Source: CAWJLS01 sp963843755
Lineage (GTDB): Bacteria > Acidobacteriota > Thermoanaerobaculia > Multivoradales > DATKCC01
Length of the DNA stretch: 64,000 nt
Reading direction: 5' to 3'
Assembly: GCA_963843755.1 (NCBI GenBank)
Contig: CAWJLS010000007.1
Coordinates: 372,001 to 436,000 of the forward strand
Part shown: positions 52,436 through 61,873 of the stretch, piece after piece
Layout of the letters: every line of letters begins with the position of its first letter
Numbering within the stretch: the first letter of the stretch is position 1
Notes under the pieces: model-generated
Seen by the model: the letters and a program-made list of their open reading frames with translations, nothing else
What the model was told of the DNA's origin: nothing
Database searches by the model: none
Position numbers and translations under genes: made by a program

Positions 52436-53061
52436 GCCCCGCCCTCGGAGTCTCCCGACGAGGCGGCCGCTGCCGCTTCGGCCGCGCCGGCGGCGGTGGT
52501 CGGCGGCGCCGTCGCCCGGTTGGCCCAGAGGATCCACAGCACCACGCCGGAGAGGATGACCAGCGTCTGCCAGATCACCGTGTGGGAGGTGTCGAACAGG
52601 TCGGGGAGGTAGGAGCCGGTGAGGAACAGCGCCACCACCCGCACCAGGTTGACCAGTTGGATGGCGACCGTGCCGACGGCGAGCCCGATCAGGCGCCAGC
52701 GCCAGCTCGCCGGGAAGGCGAGCACCGCCGCCAGGAAGATCAGCAGCGTCTCGACGCCGTTGCAGCCGTTCTCGATGTTGACCGCGAAGCGGTCGTTGCG
52801 GATCACGGTCCCCTGGCGGGTCACGTCCTGGCCGATCAGGTTCAGGGTCGTGCCGCTCGCCGAGGCGACGCCGGTGGTGAACGGCACGATGAGGTGATCG
52901 TTGACCCAGTTGAGCGACAGGACGGTGAAGCCGCCGGCCAGGATCACGACGAACAGCACCAGGAAGACGACCTGGCGGCGGCGGGGCGAGCGACCGGTTC
53001 CGTTCGCCGCCTCGGGCGGCGTCGCGGAGGGCGAGGCGGATCGTTTCGAGTGCTTGCTCAC
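52432..53061 (-). CDS. xrtH: Exosortase H
   Basis: A 209-residue polytopic transpeptidase-like enzyme that processes C-terminal sorting signals of envelope proteins. The catalytic triad positions are Cys100 in NIENGCNGVETLLIFL, Arg141 in QLVNLVRVVALF and His160 in FDTSHTVIWQTLVI. Small size and the downstream partner gene point to the XrtH subtype, which pairs with IPTL-x-x-WG sorting signals. The N-terminal 30 residues are basic. No target with that tail was seen in this window, so substrates must be elsewhere. Confidence 0.88.
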   Translation of the reverse strand: MSKHSKRSASPSATPPEAANGTGRSPRRRQVVFLVLFVVILAGGFTVLSLNWVNDHLIVPFTTGVASASGTTLNLIGQDVTRQGTVIRNDRFAVNIENGCNGVETLLIFLAAVLAFPASWRWRLIGLAVGTVAIQLVNLVRVVALFLTGSYLPDLFDTSHTVIWQTLVILSGVVLWILWANRATAPPTTAAGAAEAAAAASSGDSEGGA

Positions 53062-53322
53062 GGATCTCGTCGGGTGGTCTGCAAGGGGGGCCGATGTTAT
53101 GCACCCGGCCGGCCGGTGTCCAGCCGCCCGGGCCTGGCCGATTCCGCAAGGCCGATCGCTGGCGCCCTCCGACTTCCCGGCGGTCTCGTGTCCAACTCGA
53201 AGACCGGGATCTGCTTGTCCGGCGGCGGCACGCGTTCCAGGTCAACCTGATGGCCAACCTGACCTCCTGGGTGGTGGAGAGGAACGCCGCGAAGCTGAGC
53301 GCGTTCCTCCGTTGAGACGGCC

Positions 53323-53607
<285 letters not shown>

Positions 53608-53781
53608 GTCGGGTCCTTCCGCGAGGGAGTTGCTGAGATCGATGCTGCTCGATCGAGCCGGATTCGGCTCGGGAGTGTCGGACGGTCGCGCGACCACGAG
53701 GGCCCGCCGGGTCGAACCTGCCGGGTGTGGTCGCACCGTGTAACCGTCCCGGCGTCACCGTTGTTCCCGGCCACGATCGGG

Positions 53782-54228
53782 TCAGGGGTCGTCGACGGTG
53801 CCGCGGTCGATCAGGGTGTCGGCCCACTCCAGGACGGGGCGCAGCCTGGGTGGCAGGAGGGCCGCCGCCTCGGCGCGGGGGAGCCAGCGGAGCTCGTGGT
53901 GCTCGGGGTGCCCCAGCTCCGGGTTCACCGGCAGGTCGACGGCCACGTCGGCCGGCGCCTCGGCCAGGTAGTAGCGGGCGACCTTGAGACCGCCGCGTCC
54001 GCGGTAGGGCTCGGTCTCGCGCCAGGACGCGCCCCAGGAGAACGCGAGGTCCCGGAGAGACGCCTCCTCCTCCGCCTCCCGCTCGGCCGCCGTGCGCGGC
54101 TCTTCGCCCGGCTCCACCTCGCCCTTGGGGAAGTCCCAGTGCTTGTAGGAGCGGAGGATCAGGTACTCGCGTCGGCCCGCGGGGCGGCGGACCACGACGA
54201 CACCGGCCGAGAGGTTCGGTTTCCCCAT
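53782..54228 (-). CDS. Nudix hydrolase
   Basis: A 148-residue nucleoside-diphosphate-linked hydrolase. The Nudix box runs G-E-V-E-P-G-E (about 36-42) to REAEEEAS; the Gly near its end is replaced by Ser. KHWDFPKG just before it and AGVVVVRRP at the start resemble the Ap4A/ADP-ribose type subfamily. The substrate is not predictable. It starts at the ATG at 54228 and is on the same strand as the M56 gene upstream, with a 55-bp gap. Confidence 0.88.
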   Translation of the reverse strand: MGKPNLSAGVVVVRRPAGRREYLILRSYKHWDFPKGEVEPGEEPRTAAEREAEEEASLRDLAFSWGASWRETEPYRGRGGLKVARYYLAEAPADVAVDLPVNPELGHPEHHELRWLPRAEAAALLPPRLRPVLEWADTLIDRGTVDDP

Positions 54229-54283
54229 GGGCCGAGTGTAACGGCGGGGGGCGGAGCGAGTGCCCCGCCGCCCGCCGGAGGGG

Positions 54284-56332
54284 TCAGTCGACGCGCTCGG
54301 CGAGCCCTCGGGCCAGCACCTGGTCGATGAGCGCGTCCATCTCGTGCTGGGCTTTGTCGGCGGCCTCTCGCTGCCTCTCTCCCAGCTCCTTCTGCTTCGT
54401 GCCCAGCTCGCGCTGGCGTTCGCCCAGCTCCTTCTGGCGCCGGCCGAGCTCCCGCTGCCGCTCGCTCAGCTCGCGCATCTGGTCCGCCAGGTCGCGGTGG
54501 TCCTGCTTCCGGGTGGAGCGGGCGGTCTCGTCACCGTTGGCCGCGGCGGCCGCCAGGGCGGCCTGGCGGGCGCCCAGCTCCGCCTGCTGCGCGCCGAGGC
54601 GCCCCTGCTGGGCCCCCAGCTCGCCCTGTCGTCCGCCGAGCTCGCCCTGGCGCTGGCCGAGCTCTCCCTGCTGGTGTCCGAGCTCGATCTGCGGCTTGAC
54701 GATCTGCTTGGCACGGTCGATCGTGGCCGGGTCCCGGACCACGTACTCGGCGCCATCGTGGCGGAACCAGAGCAGGGGCCGGTCGTCTGCGCGCAGGGCG
54801 CGCACATGGTCGGCGCTGTCCAGATGCCCGTGAAGGACCATGTGATCGCCTTCGAGCAGCAGGGCGTAGGACTGCCCGTCGCCGTCGTCCGACCAGACCC
54901 AGTCGGATCCGGAGACGGGCTCGGTCGGGGCGGCCGGCGGCGGGGGAGGCGCCGCGATGCCGGGCCGGCGCGGTGCGACCGCGGTAGGAGCCGCCAGTGC
55001 CACGGCGGCCGGAGCCGGGGCGTCGGCCCTGGCGGAGATGGCGACTGGGGCGGCCGCGGCCCGCGGCGGGGCGGGGGCCGCGGCCGGGGCGTCGGCAGGT
55101 GCCGCCTTGGCGACAGGCGCCGGCGGCGCGGGCGTCTCAGCGCGAGGAGCCGAAGGCGCGGGCGGCGCCTGGGCGACGATGGTTACCGGCACGAGGCCGA
55201 GGACCAGGGTGAGGGCGGCCAGCCACCACCAGGGTGAGGTGCGGCGAGCCGATCGGGTGCTTCGTTCGAGCATCTGGAGCCTCCGTTTGAGGTCTTGGAC
55301 GGAGGGGGCGGCGCCCGCGGCGGCGAGACCGGTCTCTCGCGGGGCCACCCCCCACCGGAGGAGCAGGCGCCCATAGGCCCGGGGCGCCGCGCCCACGAGC
55401 CGGAGCACCTCGACGTCGCACGCCGCTTCCCGCGCCAGCACGAATTCGCGCTGGGCGAGGGCGGCGAGCGGGTGAAAGAAGAAGAGTCTTCGTGCCAGGA
55501 GCGGAATCCAGGCGAGCCACGGGTCGCGCCGTTCGAGATGGACGAGCTCGTGGCAGAGCATCATGATCTGTTCGTCGCGGGGTGCGGCGAGGGCGCCCGG
55601 CGGCAGGAGGATGGTCGGCCGGAGGAGCCCGACCGCCTGGGGCGAGGTCACCCGGTCGGTCGTTCGGAGGTCCGGTCGTCGGGTCGAGCCGAGGCGTTCG
55701 AGCAGCTCGCTCAGCCGGTCGGCCACGGGCCCGCCGGTCACCGGCCGGGCGCTCCGCACAGTGCGCGCCAGGCGGACCGCCTGGACCGTCGTCACCGCCG
55801 CTCCCGCCGCCACGCCCAGGCCCCAGAGCAGGATCAGGGACGGGATCAGGGCCGCGGGCAGAGTGGAAGCCAGCCCAAGGGGAGCGAGGGGAGCGAGGGG
55901 CGCGGGGCCGTCCACTGCGGGCGCTCCGGCCGCGCGGAATCCGGGGAGCGCGCCGGGCTCCGGGGCGCCCGCGGGTCGGCCGGCGAGCGGGCTCGGAGCG
56001 GCGGAGTCGGAGGCGCGAGGGGGGACCCCAGTGGCCGTCGAGGGGGAACCCGAGGTGGCGGCGAGCGCCGCCGGATCGATCGTGTCCGCCGGCAGGAGCG
56101 GCAGCTCGACCGGCGACAGCCAGACGCAGCCGACCAGCAGCTTGAGGCAGACCAACCACCAGAGGGCGGTGCGGACCCGGGCGGGGATCTGCGGCGCCAG
56201 GCGGCAGAGCAGCCAGACGCCGCCCGCGACCACGGCGCCGGCGATCGACGCCCGCAGGAGCGTCGCCGCCAGCCCGGGGACCAGTCCGGAGCTCAGCCCG
56301 GAGACCAGCCCGGAGGCCAACCCGGCGATCAC
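54284..56332 (-). CDS. BlaR1/MecR1-type M56 membrane metalloprotease with heptad-repeat tail
   Basis: A 682-residue membrane protease. Hydrophobic helices at the N-terminus (LLRASIAGAVVAGGVWLLCR) flank an M56 zinc-peptidase domain with HELVH in MLCHELVHLERRD (about residue 260), plus AREAACDVEVLRLV giving the third ligand. A last membrane helix (WWWLAALTLVLGLVPVTIVA) leads to a long Ala/Pro-rich exported linker and a small domain (about 520-570). There is no beta-lactam-binding domain. Instead the C-terminus has 7-residue repeats of the type RQGELGG/QQGRLGA (about 575-620) and a second set (RQRELGR, RQKELGE), which are predicted coiled coils. BlaR1-like proteins sense a trigger and cleave BlaI; here the trigger is unknown. 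The ATG overlaps the blaI stop by four bases. Confidence 0.86.
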   Translation of the reverse strand: MIAGLASGLVSGLSSGLVPGLAATLLRASIAGAVVAGGVWLLCRLAPQIPARVRTALWWLVCLKLLVGCVWLSPVELPLLPADTIDPAALAATSGSPSTATGVPPRASDSAAPSPLAGRPAGAPEPGALPGFRAAGAPAVDGPAPLAPLAPLGLASTLPAALIPSLILLWGLGVAAGAAVTTVQAVRLARTVRSARPVTGGPVADRLSELLERLGSTRRPDLRTTDRVTSPQAVGLLRPTILLPPGALAAPRDEQIMMLCHELVHLERRDPWLAWIPLLARRLFFFHPLAALAQREFVLAREAACDVEVLRLVGAAPRAYGRLLLRWGVAPRETGLAAAGAAPSVQDLKRRLQMLERSTRSARRTSPWWWLAALTLVLGLVPVTIVAQAPPAPSAPRAETPAPPAPVAKAAPADAPAAAPAPPRAAAAPVAISARADAPAPAAVALAAPTAVAPRRPGIAAPPPPPAAPTEPVSGSDWVWSDDGDGQSYALLLEGDHMVLHGHLDSADHVRALRADDRPLLWFRHDGAEYVVRDPATIDRAKQIVKPQIELGHQQGELGQRQGELGGRQGELGAQQGRLGAQQAELGARQAALAAAAANGDETARSTRKQDHRDLADQMRELSERQRELGRRQKELGERQRELGTKQKELGERQREAADKAQHEMDALIDQVLARGLAERVD

Positions 56333-56733
56333 GGCTCCTCCTCCCGGCGGGACTGGAGGCTCGAGACCAACGCCTCGAGCTCCTCGAGCTCGGCGTCGGA
56401 GACCTGGGCGGTCTCGGCAAGGTAGCTCACGAAGGGAGATACGGAGCCGCCGAGGGTTCGTTCGACGAACCGCTCGACCACGCCGCGCAGCAGCTCCGGG
56501 GCCGAGCTCGGCGAGGTGTAGCGGTAGACCGCACCCACCTTGGTGCGCTGGAGCAGGCCCTTCTTGCGCAGCCGCTCCATCATGGTGAGCACCGTCGAGC
56601 GTGCCAGGTCGTGGGGCCGCCCGAAGGCGTCGGCCGCTTCGCCGACGCTCGCCCCGCCGCGCTCGGCGAGAAAGCGGAGCAGGGCGAGCTCCTGGTCACC
56701 GACGCTCGGGGTCTCGGTCTCTTGATTCGTCAT
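56329..56733 (-). CDS. BlaI/MecI-family transcriptional repressor
   Basis: A 134-residue winged-helix repressor. The DNA-binding part is LALLRFLAERGGASVGEAAD then RSTVLTMMERLRKKGLLQR (about 18-62). The C-terminal dimerisation helix ends AELEELEALVSSLQSRREEE. The M56 protease is expected to inactivate it by cleavage. The two genes are co-transcribed and overlap. I chose the ATG at 56733 because the repressor fold begins there. Two palindromic operators lie 65-125 bases upstream. Confidence 0.9.
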   Translation of the reverse strand: MTNQETETPSVGDQELALLRFLAERGGASVGEAADAFGRPHDLARSTVLTMMERLRKKGLLQRTKVGAVYRYTSPSSAPELLRGVVERFVERTLGGSVSPFVSYLAETAQVSDAELEELEALVSSLQSRREEEP

Positions 56734-56762
56734 CGCGGGTCTCGTCGGTTGTCCGGTCCGGG

Positions 56763-56792
56763 CCGGTTCGGTCCGGTTCGGTCCGGTACGGC
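56763..56792 (+). repeat. 10-bp tandem repeat in the BlaI leader
   Basis: CCGGTTCGGT occurs twice in tandem at 56763-56782, followed by a related third copy (CCGGTACGGC). It lies between the operators and the blaI start. Confidence 0.7.
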
Positions 56793-56797
56793 CTGTG

Positions 56798-56815
56798 TGA
56801 CGACAGGTGTCGTCA
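56798..56815. promoter_or_regulatory. BlaI-type operator 1
   Basis: The palindrome TGACGACAGGTGTCGTCA has 8-bp arms and a GG centre. It shares the core GACGACA-N2-TGTCGTC with operator 2, whose centre is 38 bp away. This fits BlaI-family sites (ACA-N2-TGT core). Confidence 0.8.
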
Positions 56816-56830
56816 ACTCGTCCTGACCTT

Positions 56831-56858
56831 ACACTTGACGACACGTGTCGTCAAGTGT
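56831..56858. promoter_or_regulatory. BlaI-type operator 2 (28-bp perfect palindrome)
   Basis: A perfect 28-bp palindrome with half-site ACACTTGACGACAC. It lies 38 bp (centre to centre) from operator 1, between the divergent blaI and DinB-like genes, so BlaI could control both directions. TTGACG inside may double as a -35 box. Confidence 0.85.
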
Positions 56859-56989
56859 CTGGTCGGGGCCCTGTCATCCAGAGGCTGCTAAAGTCGGCCG
56901 GCGAACCCCCACGCGGATTCCGGCCGCGCCGCCGTTCCCGTCGCCGGCGTCGCGTTCAAGCCCTGACCCACCGACCAGGAGATCCGAAG

Positions 56990-57607
56990 ATGACCCGACC
57001 GCTCGTTCCGTTCGATGCCGTTGCCGGGCGCCGCCCCGGCCTGCTGCCGCTCCTCGCTGCCGCCGTGCTGGTGGTCCTGCTGCCCGGGCTGTCCGCCGGC
57101 CCCGCCTACGCCCAGGAGGGCGGCGACGCCATGATGGCCAAGGGCGATCCCGTGCTCGACGTGCTGCGCTCCGACTGGGACTCGGTCAGCGACAAGCTGA
57201 TCTCCCTGGGCGAGGCGATCCCGGCGGACAAGTACTCGTGGGCGCCTTCGGACGGAGTGCGCTCGGTGGGTGAGGTGCTGGTCCACGTCGCGGGGCCGAA
57301 CTTCGCTCTCACCGGCCCGCTCCTCGGCGAGGAGTCGCCGGCCGACAACCCGCTCGAGAGCCTCGGCGAGAAGCCGACCAAGGAGGAGATCCTGGCGGTC
57401 GTCAAGCAGTCGATCGAGCGCGTGGACAAGGCGCTCGCCCACGTGACCGCGGACGACCTGGGCAAGAGCTACCCGGCCTTCGGCCGGCAGATGAGCGGCA
57501 TGCGGGTGATCGACATCCTCCTCAGCCACGCCCACGAGCACCTGGGCCAGCTCATCGCCTACGCCCGCTCGAACGGCGTCGTGCCGCCCTGGAGCCGCTC
57601 CGAGTAG
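56990..57607 (+). CDS. Secreted DinB-like protein
   Basis: A 205-residue exported four-helix-bundle protein of the DinB/YfiT superfamily. A signal peptide covers about 1-41 (LLPLLAAAVLVVLLPGLSAG then AYAQE). The bundle follows with DKYSWAPSDGVRSVGEVLVH (first metal His), VKQSIERVDKALAHVTADDL and LLSHAHEHLGQLIAYARSNG (second and third metal His). Members bind a divalent metal; some are thiol transferases. The ATG at 56990 follows AGGAG. It is transcribed divergently from blaI across the operators, so it may belong to the same regulon. Confidence 0.85.
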   Translation: MTRPLVPFDAVAGRRPGLLPLLAAAVLVVLLPGLSAGPAYAQEGGDAMMAKGDPVLDVLRSDWDSVSDKLISLGEAIPADKYSWAPSDGVRSVGEVLVHVAGPNFALTGPLLGEESPADNPLESLGEKPTKEEILAVVKQSIERVDKALAHVTADDLGKSYPAFGRQMSGMRVIDILLSHAHEHLGQLIAYARSNGVVPPWSRSE

Positions 57608-57639
57608 GCCGCTTCCGGCCGGTGATAACCTCCAGCGCC

Positions 57640-58020
57640 ATGACGTACAGCACATTCAAGGTCATCCACCTCTTCGGGGTGCTCTTCCTGTTCACCGCCA
57701 TCGGCGGCAGCGTCTTCCTCCGCTTCGGCGGCGTCCAGAAGGCCCTCGAAGGTGCCGGCGCCAACGTGCGCCGCGTCACCGGCATCGTCCACGGGGTCGC
57801 CCTGCTGGTGATCTTGATCAGCGGCTTCGGCGTCCTCGCGCGCCTCGACGTCATGCAGGGCGGCGTGCCCGGCTGGGTCTGGGGCAAGCTGGTGATCTGG
57901 CTGCTGCTGGGCGCGGCCTTGCCGGTCGCGCGAAAGGTACCGCGGGCCGCCGGCGTCCTCTGGTGGCTGCTGCCTCTGCTGGGGACCGCGGCCGCCTGGC
58001 TGGCGATCGTCAAGCCCTGA
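57640..58020 (+). CDS. Four-helix membrane protein of unknown function
   Basis: A 126-residue inner-membrane protein. Four segments can be traced: FKVIHLFGVLFLFTAIGGSV, VTGIVHGVALLVILISGFGV, WGKLVIWLLLGAALPVA, and VLWWLLPLLGTAAAWLAIV. His in KVIHLFG and IVHG within helices 1 and 2 would suit haem-ligand positions as in CopD/SirB-type proteins, but this is not certain. It is 32 bp after the DinB-like gene and probably in one operon with it. Confidence 0.7.
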   Translation: MTYSTFKVIHLFGVLFLFTAIGGSVFLRFGGVQKALEGAGANVRRVTGIVHGVALLVILISGFGVLARLDVMQGGVPGWVWGKLVIWLLLGAALPVARKVPRAAGVLWWLLPLLGTAAAWLAIVKP

Positions 58021-58060
58021 GCAGGCCCCGCGTCCCGCCCGCTCGCCCCACTTCTCCAAG

Positions 58061-58090
58061 GGGCCGGCCCCGAGCCCTCGGGGTCGGCCC
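58061..58090. terminator. Hairpin between convergent genes
   Basis: The stem GGGCCGGCCCCGAG (58061-58074) and 58077-58090 have one mismatch and a very short loop. It lies between the membrane-protein stop and the peptidase stop. No U-tract is visible, so it is only a possible terminator. Confidence 0.4.
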
Positions 58091-60271
<2,181 letters not shown>

Positions 60272-60377
60272 CGCGTGGTTCCCTGGAGCTGTGCGTGGCG
60301 TCAGTCGATCGCGCGGCCCCGGCCGATGGAAGCGACGGCAACTGATGGAAGTGCGTCCTGGCGGGCTTCGGCGCAGT

Positions 60378-61865
60378 TTAGCAGGAGGCGGTGTGCTCCA
60401 CGGTCACCTCGGCGATCGCCGTTCGGATGTCGTCGAGCGCCGCCTCGATGGTCTCCCGGTGGGTGCGGACCGAGAGCACGCAGACGCGGATGACGAACCG
60501 CCCGCCGACCCGCGTGCCGGTCAGGAACGTCCGCCGGCGCCGGTTGACCTGCTCGATGACCTCCCGATTCAGCCGATCGAGCCGCTCCCCCCGCTGCGCG
60601 CCATTGACCTCGGGCGGCTCGACCCGGAAGGCGAGCAGCGACAGCTCCGGCTCCGCCACGATGCGGACGTGCGGGGTCGCCCGCAGCTCGTCCGCCAGCC
60701 AGCGGGCCAGCTCCAGCTTCTCGGCCAGGGCCCGGCGGAACGGCCCGAAGCCGTAGAGGGAGAGCGGGAGCCAGACCCGCAGCCCCCGGAAATGGCGCGA
60801 GAGCTCCGGCGAGTCGAGGTGGGGGTCGGCCAGGCCGACGTCGCCGTGATCCTCCGGCAGGTAGTCGGCGCCGAAGGCGTGGGCCCGGCGCAGGGCGGCG
60901 CCGTCGCGCACCAGCAGGGCCCCGGTGCCGTACGGGATGAACAGCCCCTTGTGGGGGTCGAGCACCAGCGAATCGGCCCGCTCGAGCCCGGCCAGGGTCT
61001 GCCGGCCGGCGTCGGTGAGCGCGAAGCAGGCGCCATAGGCACCGTCGACGTGGAACCACATCTTCTCGTCGGCCGCCAGGTCGGCGAGCCCGTTCAGGGG
61101 ATCGACCGCGCCGGTGTTGACGGTGCCGGCGTTGCCGACGACGAAGAACGGATCGAGGCCGCGGCGGCGGTCGGCGGCGATCGCCTCCCGCAGCCGGCCG
61201 AGGCGGATGCGGAACGCGCCGTCGGTCGGGACGACCCGCACGTTGGCCGCCGGGAACCCGGCGAGCACCGCCGCCTTGGCGAGGCTGTGGTGGGCCTGGT
61301 CGGAGACGTAGAGGGTGCCGGTGAGGAAGTCCTCGCCCAGGCGCTCGCGCCGGGCGGTGACCACGGCGCTGAAGGCGGCCAGGGAGCCGCCGCTGGTCAG
61401 GATGCCGCGCGTCTCCGCGGGAAAGCCGATCGCCTCGGCGAGCCAGCGGAGCACGTTGGCCTCGAGCTGGACCAGGGCCGGGGCGGCGGCGAGCACGCCG
61501 GTGAACCGGTTGGTGGCGGCGGCGATCAGGTCTCCGACGGCGGCGGCAAACAGGCCGCCCCCGGGCACGAACCCCAGGTAGCCCGGCGCCGCCGAGTTGA
61601 ACGACTGCGGCAGGGCCTGGTCGAACAGGAGGTCGAGGAGCTCCTCGACGGGGCGGCCGGCCTCCGGGAGCGGGGCGACCTGTTCGCGGGCGATCTCCGT
61701 CGGCGGCCGGTCGTAGGTCACCGCCTGCTCCGGCAGGCTCTCGACGTGGGCGACGATCCGCTCCAGGGCCGCCTCGACGAGGCGACGCATCTGCTCGGCG
61801 GACGGTTCGAGGTCGCGGACGGCGGCGGGCGGGCCCTGGCTCCCGGGAGGTTCTGGGCGCGGCAT
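60378..61865 (-). CDS. Group II PLP-dependent amino acid decarboxylase
   Basis: A 495-residue cytosolic enzyme of the aromatic-amino-acid/glutamate decarboxylase fold. The PLP lysine is Lys306 in LVLDPHKGLFIPYGTG, and the cofactor Asp and base are in FHVDGAYGACFAL. LGFVPGGGLFAAAVGDLIAA and LTSGGSLAAFSAVVTARRE bind substrate and phosphate. A C-terminal small domain starts near 400. The substrate (Trp, Tyr, Phe or other) cannot be set from this alone. The start at 61865 is 8 bp after the M16 gene stop, so the two are an operon. Confidence 0.92.
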   Translation of the reverse strand: MPRPEPPGSQGPPAAVRDLEPSAEQMRRLVEAALERIVAHVESLPEQAVTYDRPPTEIAREQVAPLPEAGRPVEELLDLLFDQALPQSFNSAAPGYLGFVPGGGLFAAAVGDLIAAATNRFTGVLAAAPALVQLEANVLRWLAEAIGFPAETRGILTSGGSLAAFSAVVTARRERLGEDFLTGTLYVSDQAHHSLAKAAVLAGFPAANVRVVPTDGAFRIRLGRLREAIAADRRRGLDPFFVVGNAGTVNTGAVDPLNGLADLAADEKMWFHVDGAYGACFALTDAGRQTLAGLERADSLVLDPHKGLFIPYGTGALLVRDGAALRRAHAFGADYLPEDHGDVGLADPHLDSPELSRHFRGLRVWLPLSLYGFGPFRRALAEKLELARWLADELRATPHVRIVAEPELSLLAFRVEPPEVNGAQRGERLDRLNREVIEQVNRRRRTFLTGTRVGGRFVIRVCVLSVRTHRETIEAALDDIRTAIAEVTVEHTASC

Positions 61866-61873
61866 CGGACCGT

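Noticed and set aside
53094..53315. Plus-strand 73-residue frame ending FQVNLMANLTSWVVERNAAK
   Set aside because: The last 40 residues look helical and protein-like, perhaps a gene relic. The first half is Arg/Pro-rich, there is no ribosome site, and I recognise no family. Left unassigned.
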